Origin: Pseudooceanicola batsensis HTCC2597 | GTDB lineage: Bacteria; Pseudomonadota; Alphaproteobacteria; Rhodobacterales; Rhodobacteraceae | Reading direction: 5' to 3' | NCBI RefSeq assembly: GCF_000152725.1 | Contig: NZ_CH724131.1 | Span: 2,391,167-2,455,166 of the forward strand | DNA: 64,000 nucleotides | Shown: piece after piece, positions 9,068 to 16,355 of the stretch | Position numbering within the stretch: position 1 is the first letter of the stretch | Layout: each line of letters opens with the position of its first letter | Made by a program: the position numbers and the translations under genes | Notes under the pieces: generated by a model | The model's input: the letters and a program-made list of their open reading frames with translations, nothing else | The model's database searches: none | What the model was told of the DNA's origin: nothing

Positions 9068-9114
9068 CGCCGGAGGCGTCCCGCCCGCGCGGCCGCGCCT
9101 CCGCCCGGCCATCG

Positions 9115-10599
9115 TCACGCCCAGTCCCGGCAGACGTATTTCACCTCCGTAAAGGCTTCCATACCCAGCCGCGCGCCCTCTCGCCCCAGGCCCGACTGCT
9201 TGTAGCCGCCGAAGGGGATCGGCGCGCCGGTCACCTTGGTCCGGTTCACCGCCACCATGCCGTATTCCAGCGCCCGGCTGACCCGGTAAATGCGGCGCGG
9301 GTGCATCGCGTGCAGATAGGCCACCAGCCCGTACTCCGTGTCGTTCGCCCGCGCCACGACCTCGTCCTCGGTGTCGAAGGGCACGATCGCCGCGACCGGG
9401 CCGAAGGTCTCCTCCTTCAGGATCAGCGCATCCGCGGGCACGTCGGCAAGCACGGTCGGCTGCCAGAAGAGCGGCCCCAGCTCGTGCGCATCGCCGCCGC
9501 AGAGCACCCGCGCGCCCCTGGCCACCGCGTCCTCGACATGGGCGCGCTGCTTGGCGATGGCAGCCTCGTTCATCAGCGGCCCGATGTCCGGGTCTTCCAT
9601 CCCGAATCCGACCCGCAGGCGCCCGGTCGCCTCGGCGAAGCGCCGGCAGAACTCGTCATAGACGGTCCGCTCCACGTAGATGCGGTTCGCCCCCAGGCAG
9701 TCCTGTCCCGAGGTGGCCCATTTCGCCTTCATCGTCTCGGTGACCGCATTGTCCATCTCGGCATCGGCGAAGACGATGACCGGCGCATGTCCGCCCAGTT
9801 CCATCACCAACGTCTTCACCGTCCCGGCCGATTGCCGGTACAGCAGCCGCCCCACCTCGGTCGAACCGGTGAAGGACAGCACCCGGACGCGCGCGTCCGC
9901 CGTCCAGGGCTCCACCACCTCGGCGGGCTGTCCGGTCACCACGTTGAATACCCCCGCCGGAATTCCCGCCCGTTCGGCCAGTTCGGCCAGCGCCAGCGCC
10001 GAGAACGGCGTCTCCTTGGACGGGTGGCACACGACCGTGCAGCCCGCCGCCAGCGCCGCGCCCGCCTTGCGGGTCAGCATCGCGGCGGGAAAGTTCCACG
10101 GCGTGATCAGCGCGGCGACGCCCACGGGTTCACGCCACAGCTCGACCTCGGCATCGGGCAGGTGGCTGGTCACGCCCTCGATGTTCGGCCGCTTGGCCTC
10201 CTCTGCGTAGAACTCGAGGAAGTCGGCGGCATAATCGATCTCGCCCCGCGCCTCGGAAATCGGCTTGCCCTGTTCCAGCACCATGATCCGGGCCAGGTCT
10301 TCCTTGTGCTCGCGCATCAGGTCGTTCCAGCGGCGCAGCAGGGCCGACCTCTCCTGCGGCAGAAGGTTGGACCAGGTGCGGAACGCCGCCTGCGCCGCGT
10401 CGACCGCGCGGGTCGCGTCGGCCCCTTCCAGCGCCGCCACATCCCCCAGCCACGACCCGTCCGCCGGATTGTTCACGGAAAAGGTGGCACTGTCCTCGCC
10501 GCCGGTCCACTTGCCGCCGATATAGGAGAAGGGTCGCACCAGGCGCGGGTCCTCGACCTCGGCCAGCGCGGATTTCGGCAGGGCGTGATGCAGCGACAT
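9115..10599 (-). CDS. doeC: Aspartate-semialdehyde / succinate-semialdehyde dehydrogenase-like (DoeC)
   Basis: A 494-residue NAD(P)-dependent aldehyde dehydrogenase. Catalytic Glu267 is in MELGGHAP and the nucleophile Cys301 in SGQDCLGANR; TPWNFPAAM and FTGSTEVGR are the cofactor-binding segments. Automatic annotation would say GabD-type succinate-semialdehyde dehydrogenase. In ectoine catabolism the DoeC member of this family oxidises aspartate 4-semialdehyde to aspartate, and the gene lies directly between doeX and doeD. The ATG at 10599 is chosen because GGGAGGACG lies just before it, rather than an upstream in-frame start at 10632. It could also serve the putrescine branch. Confidence 0.85.
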   Translation of the reverse strand: MSLHHALPKSALAEVEDPRLVRPFSYIGGKWTGGEDSATFSVNNPADGSWLGDVAALEGADATRAVDAAQAAFRTWSNLLPQERSALLRRWNDLMREHKEDLARIMVLEQGKPISEARGEIDYAADFLEFYAEEAKRPNIEGVTSHLPDAEVELWREPVGVAALITPWNFPAAMLTRKAGAALAAGCTVVCHPSKETPFSALALAELAERAGIPAGVFNVVTGQPAEVVEPWTADARVRVLSFTGSTEVGRLLYRQSAGTVKTLVMELGGHAPVIVFADAEMDNAVTETMKAKWATSGQDCLGANRIYVERTVYDEFCRRFAEATGRLRVGFGMEDPDIGPLMNEAAIAKQRAHVEDAVARGARVLCGGDAHELGPLFWQPTVLADVPADALILKEETFGPVAAIVPFDTEDEVVARANDTEYGLVAYLHAMHPRRIYRVSRALEYGMVAVNRTKVTGAPIPFGGYKQSGLGREGARLGMEAFTEVKYVCRDWA

Positions 10600-10714
10600 G
10601 GGGCGTCCTCCCTTTGAACGGAATGGCGGCACCTTCGCAGAAACGTCGCAGAGGAGGTGACTGTACTGCGCCCCCGGAACAGAGGAATCCGCTGGCCAGG
10701 CGCACCGGTAACAG

Positions 10715-11209
10715 TCAATCCTTCGGCGGCAGGTCCAGCGCCGCGTAGGGCAGCGGCGACGGCGCCTTGACCGGCTTGGTCACGATGTAGGTGTAATAGC
10801 GCGCCATCCCGATGTCCGAGGCCAGCATCCGGTCGATCAGCCGCTGATAGGCGTCGATATCCCGCGCCACCACCTGCAACAGATAGTCGAACCCGCCACC
10901 GAGCGCCCAGCAGGCGGTGATCTCGGGGATTTCCTGCACCGCGTCCTCGAAGGTCTGGAACTGGTCCGTCTTGTGCGTCTCGAGCTCGACGGCGACGAAG
11001 ATCACCACATGCGGCGCCAGCGCCCGCAGGGACACGCGCGCGCCGTAGCCCGCGATGATCCCCGCCTTTTCCAGCCGCTTCAGGCGGTCCCAGCAGGGCG
11101 TCGGCGAGAGATTGATCCGGGTCGCGAGCTCCGCCTTGGTGATGCGCCCCTCGGCTTCGAGGATGCGGAGGATCTCCACGTCCCGTGCATCCAGACGGAA
11201 GCCGCTCAT
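10715..11209 (-). CDS. doeX: Lrp/AsnC-family regulator (DoeX-like)
   Basis: A 164-residue feast/famine regulator. The N-terminal helix-turn-helix (about 5-60, ITKAELATRINLSPTPCWDRLKRL in two pieces) is followed by a RAM/AsnC ligand-binding domain with the beta-alpha-beta pattern. The ATG overlaps the eutC stop (ATGA), so the two are translationally coupled. DoeX of known ectoine loci is in the same family and neighbourhood, and is thought to respond to ectoine-derived diaminobutyrates. The locus also encodes an FCD-type GntR regulator, so two regulators of different families may share control. Confidence 0.85.
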   Translation of the reverse strand: MSGFRLDARDVEILRILEAEGRITKAELATRINLSPTPCWDRLKRLEKAGIIAGYGARVSLRALAPHVVIFVAVELETHKTDQFQTFEDAVQEIPEITACWALGGGFDYLLQVVARDIDAYQRLIDRMLASDIGMARYYTYIVTKPVKAPSPLPYAALDLPPKD

Positions 11210-12195
11210 GTGGTGATGACCGTTCCGGTCGGCGATCCCGCGAGCAGCTGCGCCACATGGCTCGCGATGGCGGTGTCCTGCGCGCCGGTCCCGGTCAGGT
11301 CGCACAGGGTGATGTCCCGGTTCGATTGCCGCCCCTGCGCACGGCCCGCGACCACCGCCCCGAGTTCGGCCGTGGCGAAGGGCTCCAGCCCCGCCGCCTT
11401 CGCCGCCGCCAGTTCGCCCACCAGTTCGCATTGCGACAACCGGTCCGCGACATAGAGATCGCAGGCCGCCAGCACCCGCGGCGCGATCTCGTTCTTGCCC
11501 GCCTGGTCCGAGCCCATGGCGGTGATGTGCAGCCCCGGGTGCAGCATGTCATGGGTGATGATCGGCTCGCGCGCGGGCGTGGTCGTCACCACCAGCTGGC
11601 ATTGTTCCACCAGCTTGCCCGGTTCCGAGATCGTCTCGACCGCGATCCCCAGCTTCTCGCCAAGGTCCGCCGCGCAATGCGCAGCCTTGCCGGGGTCGCG
11701 ACCCCAGACCAGCAGCCGCTCGAACGGCCGTTCGAGATGCGCCGCCTGCATCTGCAGCCGCGCCTGGACGCCGGTGCCGATGACGCCGGCAGTCGCGATC
11801 TCCTCGGGTGCGAAGTGGCGCGCCGCGACGCCGCCGGCCGCCGCCGTGCGCAGGTCGGTCAGATAGCCGTTGTCCAGAAACAGCGATTGCACCAGCCCCG
11901 TCTTCGCCGAGAACAGGATCATCAATCCGTTCAACGATGGCAGCCCCAGCTTGGGATTGTCGAAGAACCCCGGGGAGACCTTGATGGCGAATCCGTCGAA
12001 GCCGGGCAGGTAGGCGGTCTTGACGTCGACCTCTCCGTTCGCCTCGTGCAGCGCCATGGACAGGATCGGCGGCATCACCACACCCTCGCCGGCCAGTGCG
12101 GAGAAGGCCTTTTCCACAACGTCCGTCACCGCGCGGTCCAGCCCGATCACCGACCGCAACTCCTGTTCCGTCACCACCCGGATGTCATGTGCCAT
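11206..12195 (-). CDS. eutC: Ectoine utilisation protein EutC (ornithine cyclodeaminase/mu-crystallin family)
   Basis: A 329-residue NAD(P)-binding protein of the ornithine cyclodeaminase family. The Rossmann glycine pattern is in GVIGTGVQARLQMQAA, followed by WGRDPGKA. EutB and EutC are proposed to convert 5-hydroxyectoine, or its hydrolysis product, into the ectoine route; EutC would do the redox step. The start at 12195 (MAHDIRVV) overlaps the eutB stop by 11 bases, and its own stop overlaps doeX by 4 bases, so eutB-eutC-doeX is tightly coupled. The exact reaction has little experimental support as far as I know. Plain ornithine cyclodeaminase is unlikely in this context. Confidence 0.85.
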   Translation of the reverse strand: MAHDIRVVTEQELRSVIGLDRAVTDVVEKAFSALAGEGVVMPPILSMALHEANGEVDVKTAYLPGFDGFAIKVSPGFFDNPKLGLPSLNGLMILFSAKTGLVQSLFLDNGYLTDLRTAAAGGVAARHFAPEEIATAGVIGTGVQARLQMQAAHLERPFERLLVWGRDPGKAAHCAADLGEKLGIAVETISEPGKLVEQCQLVVTTTPAREPIITHDMLHPGLHITAMGSDQAGKNEIAPRVLAACDLYVADRLSQCELVGELAAAKAAGLEPFATAELGAVVAGRAQGRQSNRDITLCDLTGTGAQDTAIASHVAQLLAGSPTGTVITT

Positions 12196-13177
12196 GTGCA
12201 ATTCCCTTAACGATTACATCACCAAGCACCACATCTCGGCCCGCGACAACATCGGTAAATTGCGCCATATCCACATTCCGCCCCGTCAAGATCGTCGCCA
12301 CCGGTCCAGAAACATGCACCTTTCCGGCCATCAATGCCGCCAGCCCGACCGCCGAGGCCCCCTCGGCCACCAGCCGGTCGGTCCAGTAATGCGCCTGCAT
12401 CGCGCGATAGACCTCGTCCTCCGTCACCTGCACCACGTCGTCCAGCAGATCCCGGCACATGGGAAAGCTCAGCCGGTTCCGCAGTCCGATGCCGCCACCC
12501 AGGCTGTCGGCCAGGCTGGCATATTCCCCGACCTGCACGGGGTGCCCCGCCGAAAGACTGGCCGCCATGGCCGCGCCCCGGTCCATGCTGACGCCGATCA
12601 CGCGGACCTGCGGATCGGCCGCCTTGGCCGCCAGCGCGACCCCGGCAGCGAGCCCGCCGCCCGAGAGCGGAACCAGCAGCGTTTCGACCCCGGGCTTCTG
12701 CGCCATGATCTCGGCCCCGATCGTTCCCTGGCCCGCGATCACGAGCGGATCGTCGAAGGGCGAGATGTCGGCCAGCCCCTCGGCCTCGACCAGCCGGTCC
12801 GCCTCGGCCTGCGCGTCATCCTGAGATGTGCCGACGATCCGCACGTCCGCCCCGAGCGCCCGTATGCCCTCGACCTTGGCCTGCGGCACCAGTGACGACA
12901 TGCAGATAACCGCGCGTTTCCCCGCTGCCCGGGCGGCCCAGGCCACGCCGCGCCCGTGATTGCCCGTGGAACAGCATACGACCCCCTCGGCCTCGACGCC
13001 CTCGACCGCGTTCAGCGCGCCGCGCAGCTTGAATGCGCCGATCGGCTGACAGATCTCGAGCTTCAGCCACAGATCCGCCCCGTCCCAGAGCGACGGCACC
13101 AGCGGAGTCGCATCGGCCCGCCCCCGCAGGACACGGGCGGCGGCCTCGACATCGCGAATTGTTATTGCGGCGGTCAT
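12185..13177 (-). CDS. eutB: Hydroxyectoine utilisation dehydratase EutB (PLP, threonine dehydratase-like)
   Basis: A 330-residue fold-type II PLP enzyme like serine/threonine dehydratases. The PLP lysine is in PIGAFKLRGALNAV, the substrate loop is in CCSTGNHGRGVAWAA, and the phosphate-binding glycine loop is LSGGGLAAGVALA. It lacks the C-terminal ACT regulatory domain of biosynthetic IlvA, which fits a catabolic enzyme. EutB is expected to remove the 5-hydroxyl of hydroxyectoine-derived diaminobutyrate as water. It heads the minus-strand operon, with its promoter in the structured gap shared with doeA. The ATG at 13177 is preferred over an upstream start at 13207, which would lie over the first palindrome. 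Confidence 0.85.
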   Translation of the reverse strand: MTAAITIRDVEAAARVLRGRADATPLVPSLWDGADLWLKLEICQPIGAFKLRGALNAVEGVEAEGVVCCSTGNHGRGVAWAARAAGKRAVICMSSLVPQAKVEGIRALGADVRIVGTSQDDAQAEADRLVEAEGLADISPFDDPLVIAGQGTIGAEIMAQKPGVETLLVPLSGGGLAAGVALAAKAADPQVRVIGVSMDRGAAMAASLSAGHPVQVGEYASLADSLGGGIGLRNRLSFPMCRDLLDDVVQVTEDEVYRAMQAHYWTDRLVAEGASAVGLAALMAGKVHVSGPVATILTGRNVDMAQFTDVVAGRDVVLGDVIVKGIAHGT

Positions 13178-13198
13178 CCTTGCCTCATTTGCCGAACA

Positions 13199-13210
13199 GT
13201 TGTGCACAAC
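13199..13210. promoter_or_regulatory. Palindromic operator, copy 1 (eutB side)
   Basis: A perfect 12-base palindrome GTTGTGCACAAC lies 22 bases upstream of the eutB start. An identical copy is at 13305. The TTGT-GC-ACAA core resembles operators reported for FCD-type GntR regulators, and such a regulator is encoded at 15705-16355. Confidence 0.75.
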
Positions 13211-13265
13211 AAAGCCTTAATCGCTTGCAGGTCAACATTGACGGCCCCGGAACCCCTTGTATTTG

Positions 13266-13295
13266 CCAAAAACGACTGCCCCTGTTCGTTTTTGG
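13266..13295. promoter_or_regulatory. Inverted repeat between the two palindromes
   Basis: CCAAAAACGA (13266-13275) and TCGTTTTTGG (13286-13295) are perfect 10-base arms around a 10-base centre. It differs from the flanking palindromes, so a second protein such as the Lrp-type DoeX may bind here. Confidence 0.6.
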
Positions 13296-13304
13296 AGCGG
13301 CAGC

Positions 13305-13316
13305 GTTGTGCACAAC
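13305..13316. promoter_or_regulatory. Palindromic operator, copy 2 (doeA side)
   Basis: The same 12-base palindrome GTTGTGCACAAC, centred 106 bases from copy 1 (about ten helical turns) and 44 bases upstream of the doeA ATG. Two identical perfect palindromes in a 182-base divergent promoter strongly suggest co-operative control of both operons. Confidence 0.75.
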
Positions 13317-13359
13317 CTGTCATCACACCGGGAATCACCCCTCATTTCGGGAGCCCCAG

Positions 13360-14544
13360 ATGATCGAAAAAACCCTGCCTTTCTCGCCGGAAGAGTACGA
13401 ACGCCGTCTCAACAAGACGCGCGTTGCCATGGAGAACGCCGGGATCGAGGTGCTTTGCGTCACCGATCCGTCGAACATGGCATGGCTGACCGGCTATGAC
13501 GGCTGGAGCTTCTACGTCCACCAGGGGGTCGTCGTCTTCCTCGACCGGGATCCCTGGTGGTGGGGCCGGTCGCAGGACCGCAACGGTGCGATTCGCACGG
13601 TCTGGATGGAGGACAGCCGCGCCTATGGCTACGCCGACCATTTCGTTCAGTCGACCGAACGCCACCCGATGGAGGAACTGGCCGCGCAGATGCGCGCCAT
13701 GGGGGTCGGCACCTCGCGGATCGGGGTCGAGATGGAGAACTACTACTATTCCGCCCGCGCCCACGCCATCCTGACCCACGAACTGCCCGACGCCACCTTT
13801 GTCGACGGCACGACGCTCGTGAACTGGTGCCGCACGGTGAAATCCGAGGAAGAACTGGTCTTCATGCGCCAGGCCGCGAAGATCTCGGAAAAGATCGTCG
13901 ACGGCTGGCTCGAGCGCGTCGAGCCGGGCGTGCCCAAGAACCACGTCGTGGCCGAGATCATGCGCGATGCCATCCTCGGCGTGGACGATGCCTGGGGCGA
14001 CTACGCGGCCATCGTGCCGCTGCTGCCCTCGGGCTCGGACGCCGCCGCGCCGCACCTGACCTGGGACGGCCGGCCCTTTGCCAAGGGAGAGGCGACGTTC
14101 TTCGAGATCTCCGGCTGCTACCGCCGCTATCACATCCCCTTCTGCCGTACCGTCTATCTGGGCGAGCCCCCCGACCTGTTCAAGCACGCCGAGGCCGCGC
14201 TGGTGGAAGGGCTGGAAGCCGGGCTCGACATGGCCCGCGCCGGCAACCGCGCCTGCGACGTGGCCGAGGCCCTGGCCGCCCCTCTCGAGGCCGCCGGCAT
14301 CACCCGCGGCGCGCGCTGCGGCTATCCCATCGGCCTCTCCTATCCGCCGGACTGGGGCGAGAGGACGATTTCGCTCCGGGCCGAGGACGAGACGGTGCTC
14401 GAGCCCAACATGACCTTCCACTTCATGCCCGGCCTCTGGATGGCGAACTGGGGACTGGAGATCACGGAGTCGATCCGCATCACCGAAGACGGGCCCGCCG
14501 AATGCTTCTGCGACCGCCCCCGCAAGATGTACGTCAAGCCATGA
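13360..14544 (+). CDS. doeA: Ectoine hydrolase DoeA (M24 peptidase-like fold)
   Basis: A 394-residue creatinase-like protein that opens the ectoine ring to N-acetyl-diaminobutyrate. The N-terminal half has DPSNMAWLTGYDGWSFYVHQ and the WWWGR-QDRNGA pattern characteristic of EutD/DoeA. The C-terminal pita-bread domain lacks the Asp/His metal ligands of true M24 peptidases: the segment FFEISGCYRRYHIPFCRT keeps a Glu (residue 249) but has no second Asp. This fits the published view that DoeA is metal-independent and uses a glutamate nucleophile. GGGAG precedes the ATG, which is preferred over in-frame starts further upstream. The stop overlaps the next ATG (ATGA). Confidence 0.92.
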   Translation: MIEKTLPFSPEEYERRLNKTRVAMENAGIEVLCVTDPSNMAWLTGYDGWSFYVHQGVVVFLDRDPWWWGRSQDRNGAIRTVWMEDSRAYGYADHFVQSTERHPMEELAAQMRAMGVGTSRIGVEMENYYYSARAHAILTHELPDATFVDGTTLVNWCRTVKSEEELVFMRQAAKISEKIVDGWLERVEPGVPKNHVVAEIMRDAILGVDDAWGDYAAIVPLLPSGSDAAAPHLTWDGRPFAKGEATFFEISGCYRRYHIPFCRTVYLGEPPDLFKHAEAALVEGLEAGLDMARAGNRACDVAEALAAPLEAAGITRGARCGYPIGLSYPPDWGERTISLRAEDETVLEPNMTFHFMPGLWMANWGLEITESIRITEDGPAECFCDRPRKMYVKP

Positions 14545-15701
14545 CCGATCTCGCCACCACCCGCGACCTGCTGGGCGACCTGATCGCGCTTCCGACCGTG
14601 TCCGCCGACAGCAACCTTGAGATGATCGCCCTGCTGGCCAACCGGCTGGGCGACCTCGGCGCCGAGGTCGAGATCCTCGCCGACCAGACCGGCACCAAGG
14701 CCAACCTCCTGGCCCGGATCGGTCCGGAGGAACCCGGCGGCGTGCTGCTGTCGGGCCATTCCGACGTCGTGCCGGTCGAGGATCAGGACTGGACCTCGGA
14801 CCCCTTCGTGATGCGCGAGGCGGGCGGCAAGCTCTTCGGGCGCGGCACCTGCGACATGAAGGGCTTCATCGCCGCCGCCGTGGCGATGGCCGACCGCTTT
14901 GCCGCGCAGGACCTGCGCCACCCGGTCTCCTTCGCGTTCACCTACGACGAAGAGGTCGGCTGCCTCGGCGCGCGCGGCCTGCGCGACGTGTTGCAGGATC
15001 GCGAACTCATCCCGTCTCTGGCCATCATCGGCGAACCGACCGAAATGCGGATCATCGAAGGCCACAAGGGGTGCTGCGAATACACCACCCGCTTCACCGG
15101 CCTCGAAGGGCACGGGTCGCGTCCCGAACTGGGCGTGAATGCGGTGGAATACGCGGTGCGCTATGTCTCGCAACTGCTGGAACTGCGCGAGCATCTGCGC
15201 CACCGTGCGCCGCCCGGCTCGGCCTTCGAACCGCCCTGGTCGACGATCAACATCGGGCGCCTCACCGGGGGTCACGTCCACAACGTCATTCCGGGCCTGG
15301 CCGAAGTCGACTGGGAGATGCGGCCCGTGCAGGATCGCGACCGGGATTACGTCAAGGGCGAGATCGACCACTTCGTCCGGCAGAAGCTCCTGCCCGAGAT
15401 GCGCCGTGTCCATCCCGATGCGGATGTGGTGACCGAGGTGATCGGCGAGGTGGCCGGCCTCATTCCGATGGACGACAACGGCGCCCGCGACCTCGTGGCC
15501 CGGCTGACCCGTGCGAACGGAACCGACCTTGTATCCTTCGGGACCGAGGCGGGGCTGTTCCAGCAGCTCGGCATGTCGGCCGTGATCTGCGGCCCGGGCT
15601 CGATCTCGCAGGCCCACAAACCCGACGAATTCATCGAACTGGAGCAGCTGGACCATTGCCTGTCCATGCTTCACGGGTTGGCCGACCAGCTGGCGGCCTG
15701 A
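14541..15701 (+). CDS. doeB2: N-acetyl-diaminobutyrate deacetylase, M20/ArgE type (DoeB2-like)
   Basis: A 386-residue zinc-dependent amidohydrolase of the ArgE/DapE (M20) family. Metal ligands and catalytic residues are in GHSDVVPVED, GRGTCDMKG, YDEEVGCLGARG, GEPTEM and, near the end, SISQAHKPDEF; a dimerisation domain lies in between. Directly after doeA it is expected to deacetylate N-acetyl-L-2,4-diaminobutyrate to free diaminobutyrate for DoeD. Classical DoeB/EutE belongs to a different (AstE/aspartoacylase-like) family, so this is a non-homologous replacement; I recall such genes being labelled DoeB2. It overlaps doeA by 4 bases. An ArgE role in arginine synthesis is the alternative but less likely here. 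Confidence 0.82.
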   Translation: MTDLATTRDLLGDLIALPTVSADSNLEMIALLANRLGDLGAEVEILADQTGTKANLLARIGPEEPGGVLLSGHSDVVPVEDQDWTSDPFVMREAGGKLFGRGTCDMKGFIAAAVAMADRFAAQDLRHPVSFAFTYDEEVGCLGARGLRDVLQDRELIPSLAIIGEPTEMRIIEGHKGCCEYTTRFTGLEGHGSRPELGVNAVEYAVRYVSQLLELREHLRHRAPPGSAFEPPWSTINIGRLTGGHVHNVIPGLAEVDWEMRPVQDRDRDYVKGEIDHFVRQKLLPEMRRVHPDADVVTEVIGEVAGLIPMDDNGARDLVARLTRANGTDLVSFGTEAGLFQQLGMSAVICGPGSISQAHKPDEFIELEQLDHCLSMLHGLADQLAA

Positions 15702-15704
15702 GCG

Positions 15705-16355
15705 ATGGCGGACCGGCACGAGGAGCTCTACCGGACCCTGCGTGACCGGATCTGCCTGCTCGACTACCCGCCGGGCGCCCGCCTGTCGGAATCCGACCTC
15801 GCGGCGGAATTCGGCACCTCGCGGACGCCCCTGCGCCGCGTCTTGGCCCGGCTCGAGGACGAGGGGCTGGTCCGGCCGCAACACGGCGTCGGCACGATCG
15901 TCACCGATGCAGAACCGCAGGAACTGCTCGAAGTCTACGCCCTGCGCGAGGAACTGGCCGAGCTGGCCGCCCGCCTCTCGCCCGTCCCGGTCAGCGACGC
16001 TGCCCTCGGCCGGATCGACGGCTTCATCGAACGGGCCGACGCGCTCAGGGACAGCCCCGACGGGCGTGCCTTCGCCCGGCTCAACATGGAATTCTTCGCC
16101 TTCGGCCTCGAGTTGACGGACAACGGCGCCCTGCGCGAGGTTTCCGAACGCCTTTTCTTCCGCACCACGCGGATCTGGCTGCACCGGGTCGACCATCTCG
16201 ATCTGGCGGAAGAGATCGGCATGTTCCGGCACGAGCTGGGGGAAACCCGCCGCGCCCTGCGCCTCGGCGATACCCGGGCCGCCGCGCTGATCCGCCGCGC
16301 CCATATCTCGATGAGCCGGCAGCGCCTGCTCGCCAGCCTCGCGGCAGCGCCCTAG
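15705..16355 (+). CDS. GntR-family regulator, FCD type
   Basis: A 216-residue regulator. The N-terminal winged helix (about 6-68) contains YPPGARLSESDLAAEFGTSR and the usual DEGLVRPQHGVGTIV wing. The C-terminal all-helical FCD domain has a metal/ligand pattern with Asn/His residues (LNMEFF, FRHELGETRRAL). It is third in the doeA operon, 3 bases after the deacetylase stop, so it probably controls its own operon. The paired GTTGTGCACAAC palindromes fit the operator style of this subfamily. It is not the MocR-type EnuR with an aminotransferase domain known from other ectoine loci. Its stop overlaps the stop of the convergent FAD oxidase gene. Confidence 0.88.
   Translation: MADRHEELYRTLRDRICLLDYPPGARLSESDLAAEFGTSRTPLRRVLARLEDEGLVRPQHGVGTIVTDAEPQELLEVYALREELAELAARLSPVPVSDAALGRIDGFIERADALRDSPDGRAFARLNMEFFAFGLELTDNGALREVSERLFFRTTRIWLHRVDHLDLAEEIGMFRHELGETRRALRLGDTRAAALIRRAHISMSRQRLLASLAAAP

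Noticed and set aside
13360..14544. DoeA read as a metal-dependent Xaa-Pro aminopeptidase or creatinase.
   Set aside because: The Asp/His metal ligands of M24 peptidases are not in place, and the N-terminal motifs and neighbours are those of ectoine hydrolase.
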